From: Mytilus galloprovincialis
Taxonomy: Eukaryota > Mollusca > Bivalvia > Mytilida > Mytilidae
Direction of reading: 5' to 3'
Assembly (NCBI RefSeq): GCF_965363235.1
Contig: NC_134839.1
Coordinates: 77,773,410 to 77,837,409 of the forward strand
Length of the DNA: 64,000 bases
Below the pieces are notes generated by a model. The model saw nothing but the letters and a program-made list of their open reading frames with translations. It had not been told where the DNA came from and searched no databases. The translations under genes and the position numbers were made by a program. Positions 47,496 to 58,876 of the stretch are shown here, one piece after another; the first letter of the stretch is position 1, and the number at the start of each line of letters is the position of its first letter.

Positions 47496-50400
47496 CTATA
47501 ATACCACATACTAATTATCTAATCACTAACAAAAGCCATAGTTAATTCTAAAATAAAATTTACCTAAAAGCTGTAAGTAAATTTATGTTTAACAAACATT
47601 ATTATATTTATGAAATATGAACTTCATTTAGTTTATAATATTTATTAAATGTATGTTTTACATAATAATTCGTTTGCCATTCTGCATGTAAATATAGATT
47701 TGTAATCTTATTTTAGAACTAATTCAGGAGATGGATTCGCTCTTATTATTTCCAAATCAAGTTTTGGGAGTAAATTTAGTATCAAATTATTTTTGTTGTT
47801 GATATTTACAACCATAATTTAAAATTTTCAACTTATCTTTAGTATATTTTACTGATGAATGAAATCCATTGCTCTCAAATTTAATTAGTGCTACTGTTAC
47901 TCACCTTTTTCTCGCAATTAATATTAAAATGACGATAACTGCAGCCAGTAAAACAAGTCCTAATGCTATAAACAATCCTGAAAAAAGTAAACCAACAGTT
48001 TTAAACAAGTAAATTGCAAAATAATTTAAGCTATTAGTATGAAGAGTACACAAATGATATGTAACATAAGTTTACTAGTTATAAATTTGTTATTTTCATG
48101 GTATAAAAGCCACCAGACAATATTTATTACCAACAATTGTGTGTGTTTTTTTAATTTTTCAATTAATTGATAGGACCTCTTCTTATGGTCTATATTTAAC
48201 TTTGTCTACGTTATTTTTTTTCAGTGACCAACATGAGTGAGTACGACAGCTCATCAACATTTCTTTTCTGAAAGAATAATGGGCAATTCAAATCGGCACC
48301 CAAAGGTGCAAATATGTCTCTATCGGGGCTTTAAATATGGTGTATCTCATCTCCTGTAATCGAATTAACATTATTATGATGTCGATACTTCATTCGACTA
48401 AATAGGAAATATGAATCATAAAAAAGAAAAATACACCCTTGATCTTAGACTTGTAGCATGTAAATAAAGAAATTGTAATGAAATTGATATACATGTACAA
48501 TTACAATTGCTACAAGTACTTCTGTAAAATATTATTCCAGATTTGTTAATAACAATAATAATGAATAAAACTTGTGGTATAATACGTCAACATACCATTA
48601 TTGAAATGTTGATCCATATCGGTAGTAAAGGTATACATAATGCAGTTAGTATACTAATAGAAATGTCTTTACAGTAGCAGACATTTTTCTCAAACAAACA
48701 AATATACAATCACCACAAAAAATATTTATTTAGCATTCTACACCCAAAAGGTTTCTGTAAAAAAATAATACCAATTTTAAGTCCATCGTCGTCCTGTTCT
48801 TGTATTAACTGCGTTCCTGGTGTGGTTGTACTTGTTGATGTGGAAGGAGGCAGATAACAACCATCAGAGGTGGGATATCCAGGAGCTGTAATATTAATTT
48901 ATGTTAAGATATAGAATGAAATTCAAAACAGTGTGGTTGTGGCCATTGATTGACACATTAAATTCATCCATTGACTGGGACAATTTATTTGAACGTTTGT
49001 ATGTAACGACCACTGCTCACTATGTACTTTTTAAATACACTTAAACTATGGGGCCACCAAAGGTTCTCAACACCTTAATAAAGTAATTCGAAAAATTAAT
49101 CAGAAATAACACGATGTTTTGATTTATATCAATTATATAAATCAAAACATAAAGGTTATTCCTGATTATTTTTTCGAATTATTTTATAATTAAAGGCGTT
49201 AAGAAACCTTTGGTAACCCCACAGTTTAAATGTCTATCGTAGGTACGTCGTGAACAGTGGTCGTTATAGACAAACGTTCACGTAAATTGTCCCAGTCAAT
49301 TGATGAATTTAATGTGTCAATCAATGGCCACAGCCACACTGTTTTGAATTTCATTCTAGAATACTATAAACTTCGAATTATGGTTTGTATCTATACTGTT
49401 AGTATTTTTCTTTTTCAAAGCTTTTTATCTACAATGTTAGTATTTTACTTGTGTACCTATATTTCTGTGTGTCATGTACGTTTTTATTCGTATGCTACTT
49501 TGTCTTTTAATTTGTTTTTTAACCTTTCCTTTGTGTAACTACTTTGTTGGACTTCAAATTTTTAAAAGTGTCAAAATATGTTGTAAGCCTTGTAATTTTT
49601 CAGGTGTGAATAAGACTGTTGTTGGACTTACATTTTCCCAATCGTGTCGTACTATCATTTGTTCTTTATCAAATGTCTGTAAATATGTTGCTAGCTTTTA
49701 ACTTTTAAAATGTGTGATACTATCTAATTTGTCATGTACTTTTTCATAATGTGTGTAAATTTCTTGTTTGTTTTCTTACTTTTTCAAATTTGTGTTATTT
49801 GTTGTGAGATCTGTAATGTTTGATAATGGGTGTTACTTTATTGCTGGCCTCATGTACTTTTAAAATGAAAGACAAAAGTGTATTTTGGTCTTGCATTTAT
49901 TCAAAGTTATGCAACTTCTGCAAGAACGTTGTTGTTTCTCTAGCGATGTTAAGGTAGAAGTCCTATGCATTAAACTTGCGTATTAATTCTCGTTTTAAGA
50001 TGTTAGACTATAAAGAGTATTGCACGGGAGGTATGTTTAGGTTTGATTACTTTTTTCAATAGAAAATACGGTGTATAAATATATTTAAGAGTCTATATTT
50101 AAAACTTACGCAGTTCACAAATAAATGAAAACATGTTTTGTTTTTCACATATTGCTATTGGATAAAATGTCATGGTAGGCTTGACATTACTGGATTCTTT
50201 TCTAAGTGAATAACATCCAAACACTGGATTTTGAACTATAAGATCTGTAATGAGATTGAAATGTATTCCTTATTAAACACGTGTCCATATATGTACTTTG
50301 CCGTTAGGTATATTATAATGCAATATATGTATTACATACAAAGCAAAAAAGTCGTACGTCGCTTAAACACAAAATCAGTTTCATAAGAAAATCCCTAAAT

Positions 50401-53400
50401 GACTCTTACAAAAATTCGACTGACGAACGAACAGATGAAAAATTCAACGTTCAAACAAAGTTTTACTTATAAATAGTGAATACTAATGAATTTAAACTAA
50501 AGAAACTCACAATTTCCATGAATGCATTTACATATCTGCATATTTTTATAAATAAACTAATAACAAAAAGAAGACAGAAAAGTAAAATGTTTAATAAACT
50601 AATGATAAAGGCAAAGAGTTTAATATATGGCAACATACAAATAAATTAAGTCCTATTAGTCGTTAGCAAGTATTTACCTTTCAAAACAAGATCGACATAA
50701 TTTCGATAAACTCCAATCCAGAATTCCCGCTTGATGTCATTAGAGACAGCACAGTTCGACACCATGTTGTGAATTCCAACCAAAGATCCATAGTTTTTGC
50801 ATAATGACTGAGCTGTCAACCATGTCGCTGGTTCATTAACTAACACTCCCGATCCTTAAAATAAAAACAGCTTGTTATTATTCTTTATAAGTCACACTAT
50901 AGACGGCCATGGCCATGTCCAATGAAATTATCATAAGTTACAAAATGTTACAACACGGTATTATATTTCCATTATAACCAATCTTGTATAAATCTTTTGT
51001 TTTAGAGGTTACTGTAGACCTATTTGATTTGCCTTAGCACATTATGTAAAACAATACTATATCTCCGATAACGTTTTTTTGTTGTTTTTTTTTGGCTTTC
51101 ATTGCTTAATCAAGGTGTAAAGTGTCACTTTTAAACTTACAATTTATCTTTTGTTCTAGAGGTTACTGTAGATCTATTTGATTTGCCTTAGCACATTCTG
51201 TAAAACAATACTATATGTCCGATAACGTTTTTTTTTTTGGCTTTCATTGTTTAATCAAGGTGTAAAGTGTCATTTTTAAACTTACATATTTATCAAAAGA
51301 AACCAAAATCGTCGCTGTCAACACTACATATAATTAACAATATGTTTACAGCATAACAAAAGGTCAAACCCGTCCAAGACACACACTTACCACATAGTGC
51401 CGTTAAGTTGTTGTGACACTCGTGTTCCATATATGTCCATTCGGTAGTGCTGCTGCAGTTCATCATTGCACAGTGTAAGTTAGGGTAGGAGTCAGCTTGG
51501 TACTGTATAAGGTCGCCATGAACTTAAATAATAAACAACAATAACCAATGTTAAATTTTCGCCTTAGTCATTACTTAGCTTTCGGAATACAAATAAATGT
51601 GAGGTGTGATGTTTTTTACTCATTATTTTCAGTCACTTTTTTAGTATATTTATTCAAAATCAGAAAAATAACAATATTGCTTCCACTTTTATTTCAATTT
51701 AATATGTGACATGCAATTTTAATTTAAGGAAGACTTCCAGATATGTAGGCATACGATGATATACACTGTACCATTGTAAGAAAGCTCATAAAATATAAAA
51801 ATTTGTGTTATTAAAACTACAACATAAAACACACATACAGCCCTATCTGGTATCTATTTTTGGCGATACTGTCGTCCTCTGACAAATAGTAAATTTCTAG
51901 AGTTTTTTTTCTACCACGTGTTATTTTACACTCTAAATAGAAAGTTGTGATAGACGTTAGTTATTTTGTTCGTACCTCTATGGTAGACGTTAATGCTGTT
52001 GCTACCACCACATTGTTCAGTTCCATTACCAGGACAAACCGTGTTACATTTTGATTCTGGTGTTAACCAAGACGTGTTCACAAAATTGTTATAACTGCAT
52101 AAACAAGTTGATCCCTGAAAATAAATTCAAATAAATTCGAATAGAAATAAGGAGATGTGGTATGATTGCCAATGAGACAATTATCAGGTAAAATTCAAAT
52201 GATTTGGATGTGATAATTATAGGCAACCATACGGCCTCCATCAGTAAGAAAAACCTTTACCGTAAAGTCGGCTATAAAAGACCCCGTCATGAAAAATATG
52301 AAACAAAACAAATGAGTAAACTGGGGCCAGGGTTAGAGTGAGGGTTTGCGCATTCAAACATGTTTACCCCCCCCCCCCCTCTTTTCCGCACATTCTATAT
52401 GTGCCTATTCAGAGCCAGGTGGTTTGAAATTTTCTATTATGGACTATAAAAATCATTTAAAAGGGACTTAATTCATCAAATTGAAACAAAGCAGAAATAC
52501 TTCAAACAAAAGACACACCGGACGTGGCAGGGTATTTATACATCCCACACAATTTGAAAGACACAAAGAACAGATCTGAGAGTACTTGTAATTACTGACT
52601 ATTAGTTCAAAGAGAATAACAACTTATAAAAATATTAATCATCCAAGAAGCAATGGATTTAGTGTAAAGATGTTATTAACATATCATTTACAGTCATGTA
52701 GGATTATTTCGTTAAATGTACTGAAGGTTTTCGTATGTATTATGGGAGTTATTATCAAGGTATAACAAGTTTTCAAATAACATAAAATGTTATATCAGTG
52801 TTTGTAAAGTAAGATACCAATATTTTACCCTTTTTGTGACAGGTTTTAATTAGAGATTTTGATATGGTTTTTTTATATTTGTAATGACTAGTAAGGGTAA
52901 CTTGTTTCTTAATATTATTATGTTAAAAGTTTAGTAAGAAATCTAAATAAATACAAATGTATGCACTGTTCTAATACATTTCATGTCATCATATACATTA
53001 AACAAAAAAAAATGAAATATATACGGGACAAAATGCTCTTTAATGTTTGAAAAGAACCAGATACTTAAGAACAATGCCTTAGTTAATGTTGGTCATAATG
53101 TGCGATGCTGGAATGCCTTCAAGGTATGCAAATGAACTCATGATATTTTACAAGAACATGGGGTGCAGTTAGGCGGTTCTCTCTGATTTTCATTGATAAT
53201 ACAAGGCAGTATACAATTCTGAACATTGCAGATATACAGAGTTATCGGTCGTTATTTTTTTAATCTCAAATATCTTTCAAGGTATTGTATGTACACTCTT
53301 GTGTTAGGAAATGAAATCTCAGAAGCATTTTTTTTCTCAATGACATTGCAGATAGGTTGACAATTTTTTTTATTACCTGAAGAGCGAAGTAGTATGTAGC

Positions 53401-56400
53401 TTTGCAGATAGGTTGACAAATTCTGTTATTTCCTGAAGAGCAAAGTAGTCTGTAGCATTGCAGATAGTTTGACAAATTCTTTTATTACATGAAGAGCTAA
53501 TTAGTCTGTAGCATTGCAGATAGGTTGACACATTTTTTTTATTACCTGCAGAGCGAAGTAGTATGTAGCATTGCAGATAGTTTGACAAATTCTTTTATTA
53601 CCTGAAGAGCGAAGTAGTCTGTAGCATTGCAGATAGTTTGACATATTGCAGCTGAGTTGTTTTCTGTCTTTACACCATACCAGCTTACACCCAAAGATCT
53701 CTCGCTGAAACATCCTGTAAATAATAATTTGCAAGTGGAAAAGTGTATCATACAAACAAATACTAAACAGTGTGGAAAACAACATATACTACTAGTATAC
53801 AATGTAGCATAATAACGCATACTAAAAAGTGTAGCATACAACCACATACTAAAGAGTATGTCATACCAACGCATACTAAACAGTGTAGCATACCAACACA
53901 CACCAAACCGTGTAGCATAACAAATATATACTACTACTAGTATACAATGAAGCATAATAACTGTAACATACAAACACGTGCTAAACAGTATACCATACCA
54001 ACGTATACTAAACAGTGTAGCATACACACACATACTAAACAGTGTAGCATAATAACACATACTAAACAGTGTAGTATACTGACACATACTTAACAATGTA
54101 GCATACAGACAATACTGAACAGTGTAGCATACCAACACTAACTGAACAATTTAGCATACCAACACATACTAAACAGTTTAGCATACCGACAATTACTAAA
54201 CAATGTAGCATATCAACACATACTAAACAGTGTAGCATACCGACACTTACTAAACAATGTAGCATATCAACACATTCTTTACAGTGTAGCATACAACACA
54301 TACTGAACAGTGTACCATACAGACAATACTACACTGTGAAGCATACCAGCACATGCTAAACAGAGTAGCGTACCAACACATGCTAAACAGTGTAGCATAT
54401 AAACACATAATGAACAGTGTACCATACAGACAATACTACACTGTGTAGCATACCAGCACATGCTAAACAGTGTAGCGTACCAACACATGCTAAACATGGT
54501 AGCATATTAACACATAATGAACAGTGTAGCGTACCAACACATGATAAACAGTGTAGCATATCAACACATGCTAAACAGTGTAGCATATCAACACATGCTA
54601 AACAGTGTAGCATATTAACACATAATGAACAGTGTAGCGTACCAACACATGCTAAACAGTGTAGCATATCAACACATGCTAAACAGTGTAGCATATTAAC
54701 ACATAATGAACAGTGTAGCATACCAGCACATGCTAAACAGTGTAGCGTACCAACACATGCTAAACAGAGTAGCTTACCAACACATGCTAAACAGTGTAGC
54801 ATATTAACACATAATTAACAGTGTAGCGTACCAACACATGCTAAACATGGTAGCATATTAACACATAATGAACAGTGTAGCGTACCAACACATGCTAAAC
54901 AGTGTAGCATATTAACACATAATTAACAGTGTAGCGTACCAACACATAGTAAAAAGTGTAGCATACAGACACATACTAAACAGTGTAGATACAAACATCT
55001 CAGTCATTTTAGTCATTGTCATAGATGTATATAGTTTAACGAAAGTAACTTTAAAGGTTTAAAGGAAACAATGAAAGACTTATCACATATTTCATCGAAT
55101 GTATTTTTTATATTGACATTAACTTTATATGAGGGGTCCCATCTCAAACATTGTGATCTTTAAGTTAGACAGAGATAGAAAATACCAAAGGAATATTCAA
55201 ACTTATAAGTTATAATCAAGTCACAAAATGTTAAACAGAAATTACTAATTTATAAATTGTATATAGATGTTTTGGAAACAGAGATGTATTCTAATACGAA
55301 CATTTCTAGTCGATACAAAAGTGCATTTGACAAATATAGGTCTGCAGTCACACCTTTGCGATTACAACCATGTCGTTATGGAAAATAACAAAACCGTCAA
55401 TTACAGAGTACTTGTTTTATGTAATGATCAGATTTAAGATAAGAAACATGTTTATTAAACGTCCTTTATATGCAGATCTGTCTGCAATTTTTATTATCAG
55501 TTAAAAGAAGTAAATTAAGTGTTGATTTTGATATTTTATCTGATGCCGACAAGTCTTTTTATATATTTTTTAAGTATTTAAGTAGATGGTGGCTACGATC
55601 TGATGTCCAAGATCAGTTTTAGTATTTTAGATAGAAGAAATAGTATGTATATACTTGATTGTTAGAAATGCCTTTGCAGAATTGAAATGGTTTATAGATA
55701 AAATAAATATATACATTTCATAATAGAGAAAAAGTTTTTGATATGCATGCTTTTATAACTTTTGTAATTTTTATAACTGAAAAAAATACCCCAGTTTCTT
55801 ATTATTCATAAATATAGTGGTTCCTTGTCTAAGAGTTTTTAAGAAATTTATAAGAAAAAGAGCTAGAGAAATGACACAATATACTGGTGAAGATTTTATT
55901 AACAAGTACATTATGTAGATTACAAACATCCGAAGTAAAAATAAGATAAACGAGTTACCACCTATCAATGCAATACAGCTTTAACCAAAACCTTTTTGAT
56001 ATTTTCTGTTTGTGATTCTCATCATACTTTAATATTGTTTGCAATGTTTGCATTGTGTCATGGAAGGAAATCCCTTATCTATTTTTTTCTTTTAAAGTGC
56101 CTAAATTTCATATTAACTATATAAGTTTGATTTCCTTTGATAAATCAATAACTTCAATATACAGGTGTAAATTTGCTTTGATTAGCTATGGAATAAGGCT
56201 ACTTAATGTATACTATTGCCCTTACCAATATGTTCCATCCACCCAGAAAGTCCTCTGTAATGACCTATCCAAATCTCTTGTTGAAGTGGTATATCGGTTC
56301 TCTGACGGAACACAGCATCATTATCTGTATCTCTGTTCAGTAGACGTCCACCCTTCTGCTCGCAAAATACTTTGGCTTGCACCCATGTTTTAGGCTGGCC

Positions 56401-58876
56401 ACAGTATGAGAGCGTATTAACAGCTTCTGAAAATTAAAAGTATCTTTCAGTAAAGAACAAAATAACTACAAAGATGACCAGACGAAGAATTGTTGAATCT
56501 TTGACTTGAAAGGAGGAGAACTAGAAAATTACACGTCCAGTGTCAGTATACATTGTTTCCAAACATTGCCCTAGTTAACGACATTTTCCATATCATTTAG
56601 TATTGATATTTAGAAGAATCTATGATGTTGTTTGCAATTCGCATTTTTAAACGAAACAGCAATAACCCGGACTGAAAATTTATTTCACTTTCTGTATAAT
56701 ATATGTCATTCATCAGGTATAAATCGGGAGAATGAAGACCCCCTCTCCTCCACCCCAAACCCTGTTTGAAAAATGACAGATACTGCATTGGAGTGTTAAT
56801 TTGTGTACATATTAATATAAAACAGAAGCAAGTTTATAAAAAAATGAGACCAGTGGCGGATCCAGCCATTTTAAAAAGGGGGGTTCCCAACCCAGAGTAA
56901 AAGGGAGGGGGGAGGGGTTTCCAACTCTATGCTCCCATTCAAATGCATTGATCGGCCAAAAAAAGGGGGGTTCCAACCCCCGGAACCCCCCCCCCCCCCT
57001 TTGGATCCGCCACTGGAGACTGAGTTTAATCCAAAACGAACACAGACACATACATTCATATTATCAATACTGAATAAATAAATGATTTATATAAACGATA
57101 ATCGAAAACATAACCGCAGGTTTACAATATACAATAACAACAACCTATTAAATTCCTTATCTACATTTCACCTCGTCTGACATGTCCGCAAGTCAAATTT
57201 TTTTCCGATTCATAAGAATAAATTCTCGATAACTATGCTAATTGTATACTAGTATTTTGTGGGAATCAAATTTTATTTATAATAAACATAAACCATGAAT
57301 GTACACGATTATTTACAAATAGACGTTTCAAATGCAATTTCCGAAATCATTAAAATTAGACTCAGACCGCAGACAACAGCGTCAGTTTACGCCATGTACG
57401 CTTTGAATGTTATATAAAAAGTCGTCGAAAATTTTAAACGCTGGACATTTTAGACAGGGTACCTTATTGTAGACGAAGAATCCTCCGGTTTTATCCATGT
57501 ATTGACATTAAAAAAATTGGCCCACCAACCCCTTCGATTCTTTTCATATTTTTATAACGTATAGTTTAAAAAGCCATATTTCAAAATCTTATAAAATCCT
57601 TGTTATTTTTTCAAAGTTTTTAAACAAAAAAGGTGCCAATTTTATTCATAAGAAAAATCTAGAGAGAATTATTTCCCGCCAAATTTTCAATGGCTTATAT
57701 CTCGAAAACAACCACACGGACCCTCCATTCTTTTCTGCTTTTTTAGTTTTTTTATTTATATACTATCAATTTATAACAGTCTTTTAAAAAGCTTGTTACT
57801 TTTAAACAGAGTAGCGGACATCCTTAAACATTGTTTTCGTACATATTTACCTTCATTCACTGATGTATCATTAATTCTGTAATAATTTCTATTTTCTAAT
57901 TATGAATGACATAACTATTTCAAATTGAGAAAGAAATCGGTGAATGTGTCAAAAAGACAACAACCTGCACCCAAAGAGTAGAAAACAGCCAAAGACTACA
58001 AACAGGTCTCCAACACAGCGAGAATCTCACACCTGTAATCGGGCATCAGCAGACCCCTTAACGAAAGTGTGTACAAGTTCAGTGAAAAGGGACGTCAAAC
58101 TAAACTCCTAAACATATAGATTAACCAAAATCAAATATACATACAAAAATTATAAAGGCCAGAGGTTTCTGACTTAGGACACGCGCAAAAAGCGTCGGGG
58201 TCAAACATGTTTTGTGAGATATCAACCCTCCCCTATACATCTAGCCAATGTAGAATAAATTAACATGCAAAAATAAGTCCGAGTCCGATGTTAGAATATG
58301 TATAGAAGAAACTTAGCAAAAATCTTTTCTATGATTTCTTTATATTTTCGTAAAAACGTATTTAACAAAGCATAATAGAGGTTACTTGTAAATAGTTTGT
58401 GCATCCTTCTTTACATATTTAGTTTATATATTTGCTAAAAAAAACTAACCTGCTGGAACATAAGAATTATAAATGTTTTTCTTCTTTCAAAATTAATTCA
58501 GTTTTCGTTTTTTTATCATTTACATATCAAGCAAGCACTATATTTCGAACATTATCTAAATGTACAATTGTTTAAATTATTTTTTTAGGTTAGAAATAAC
58601 CCTATACACTTATATAAAATAAATTGAACATGCAACTGTGGAAATAGCAGGTTTGAACAGGTTTGCTTAATCAACCAGTGTGCATTTTACCTCACGTAAA
58701 TATTAAAAAAGGTTTGACGAAGGAATTTTGTAATGCCGTTTTATATATACCTGAAAACATTGTTTTCCAAATGTCAAAAGTAGTCAACTTCAAACTTATA
58801 TGTGGTAGTGATATATAAACTACTTACGTGTAACATGAATCGTTATGAGGAAAGTTAAAATCGAAATAATGACCAT
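46907..58876 (-). CDS. CTLD/WSC transmembrane receptor, complete ten-exon gene
   Basis: Exons in order: 58876-58828, 56426-56226, 53714-53602, 52114-51976, 51522-51391, 50854-50678, 50244-50110, 48885-48772, 47977-47905, 47495-46907. All have AG/GT borders and join without a stop to 573 residues. Layout: signal peptide 1-18; CTLD first half about 19-83; WSC about 84-167; second half of that CTLD 168-211; second CTLD 212-315; Thr-rich stalk 316-353; transmembrane helix about 355-374; cytoplasmic tail to 573. CTLDs commonly bind glycans or proteins and WSC domains are cysteine-rich carbohydrate-binding modules, so a cell-surface recognition receptor is inferred. Neither CTLD shows the EPN or QPD calcium/sugar motif. 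Six N-glycosylation sequons lie in the WSC and the following exon. The tail has YAVV, YDKM (YxxM) and YEHI tyrosine motifs. Ligand unknown. Introns are phase 1 except one phase 0 inside WSC and one phase 2 before the tail. Confidence 0.85.
47905..47977 (-). CDS. Receptor exon 9: transmembrane helix
   Basis: 73 nt, phase 1 in and phase 2 out. Encodes LFIALGLVLLAAVIVILILI followed by ARK, one hydrophobic helix with a basic stop-transfer end, as in a type I membrane protein. Confidence 0.85.
48772..48885 (-). CDS. Receptor exon 8: extracellular stalk
   Basis: 114 nt, phase 1 at both ends. Encodes GYPTSDGCYLPPSTSTSTTT, then an acidic QEQDDDG run. The Ser/Thr/Pro-rich composition suggests an O-glycosylated juxtamembrane stalk. 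Confidence 0.8.
48912..49358. mobile_element. Foldback element in receptor intron 7
   Basis: The two halves are inverted copies of each other over about 200 bp each, from TAGAATGAAATTCAAAACAG to its complement, meeting at GTTTTGATTTATAT..ATATAAATCAAAAC. The short plus-strand ORF over the right half is an accident of the repeat. Confidence 0.75.
50110..50244 (-). CDS. Receptor exon 7: second half of CTLD 2
   Basis: 135 nt, phase 1 at both ends. Reads VFGCYSLRKESSN and ends FYPIAICEKQNMFSFICEL, the closing Cys..FICE of a CTLD. The WND-type calcium motif is absent. Confidence 0.85.
50678..50854 (-). CDS. Receptor exon 6: first half of CTLD 2
   Basis: 177 nt, phase 1 at both ends. Encodes NEPATWLTAQSLCKNYGSL, the CTLD Trp..Ala..Cys..G.L signature, then REFWIGVYR. 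It corresponds to exon 2 in content. Here the following exon continues the CTLD directly. Confidence 0.85.
51391..51522 (-). CDS. Receptor exon 5: second half of CTLD 1
   Basis: 132 nt, phase 1 at both ends. Reads HGDLIQYQADSYPNLHC, then AMMNCSSTTEWTYMEHEC and HNNLTALC. The Cys, Trp, Cys, LC spacing is that of a CTLD C-terminal half, which is why I assign it to the CTLD begun in exon 2. Assignment is by pattern only; it could instead be a linker before CTLD 2. Confidence 0.7.
51976..52114 (-). CDS. Receptor exon 4: second half of WSC domain
   Basis: 139 nt, phase 0 in and phase 1 out. Starts GSTCLCSYNNF and continues SKCNTVCPGNGTEQCGGSN then INVYHR, the diagnostic WSC ending (CPGN..CGG..inVY). 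Sequons NTS and NGT are present. With exon 3 it forms one WSC module flanked by phase-1 introns. Confidence 0.88.
52140..52330 (+). repeat. GCCAATGAGACAA-family dispersed repeat
   Basis: GGAGATGTGGTATGATTGCC.. resembles about 25740-25990; a reverse-orientation copy lies at about 60540-60660. A poly(C) tract follows near 52366-52379. Confidence 0.55.
53344..53640 (-). repeat. 56-bp tandem repeat spanning the WSC exon donor
   Basis: GCAGATA landmarks at 53348, 53404, 53460, 53516, 53573 and 53629. Each minus-strand unit carries CTGCAATGCTACAGACTACTT..CAG and a donor position; GTAAT is intact at 53601, 53545 and 53376 and broken in the two between. Confidence 0.85.
53602..53714 (-). CDS. Receptor exon 3: first half of WSC domain
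   Basis: 113 nt, phase 1 in and phase 0 out. Encodes GCFSERSLGVSWYGV at the start and ICQTICNATDYFALQ at the end, matching the WSC opening GCF and the Cys..Cys..AlQ pattern. The donor at 53601 is followed downstream by repeated copies of the exon end (see 53344-53640). Confidence 0.85.
53800..54990. repeat. 27-bp minisatellite in receptor intron 2
   Basis: About 40 units near CACATGCTAAACAGTGTAGC plus ATATCAA, most regular at 54340-54930. The 27-bp length leaves ORFs open on both strands. No spacer structure, so not CRISPR. Confidence 0.9.
56226..56426 (-). CDS. Receptor exon 2: first half of CTLD 1
   Basis: Phase 1 at both ends, 201 nt. Encodes a CTLD N-terminal half: CGQPKTWVQAKVFCEQKGG (the usual Cys, Trp..Ala..Cys pattern), then the hydrophobic core EIWIG and SGWMEHI just before the donor. 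No QPD or EPN motif is present. The next exon is WSC, not the rest of the CTLD. Confidence 0.85.
56851..57015. mobile_element. CAGTGGCGGATCCAG MITE with GAGAC duplication
   Basis: 165 bp, ends CAGTGGCGGATCCAG and GGATCCGCCACTG, flanked by GAGAC on both sides. G- and C-rich interior. Lies in receptor intron 1. Confidence 0.75.
58828..58876 (-). CDS. Receptor exon 1: start codon and signal peptide
   Basis: ATG at 58876-58874 opens MVIISILTFLITIHVT, a short hydrophobic leader, followed by a GTAAGT donor. It ends in phase 1. The split codon with exon 2 gives Gln, then Ala, a plausible cleavage point before VNTLSYC. The exon is too short for an ordinary ORF search. No other upstream Met fits. Confidence 0.8.

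Noticed and set aside
49257..49538. 93-codon plus-strand ORF
   Set aside because: Its first third is one arm of the foldback element; the rest is AT-rich intron.
54417..54818. 133-codon plus-strand ORF, and overlapping minus-strand ORFs
   Set aside because: All are by-products of the 27-bp minisatellite, whose period is a multiple of three.
53800..54990. CRISPR-like array
   Set aside because: The whole 27-bp unit repeats with no unique spacers, inside an intron of an animal gene.
56812..57059. Glycine- and proline-rich minus-strand ORFs
   Set aside because: They are translations of the G/C-rich interior of the MITE at 56851-57015.
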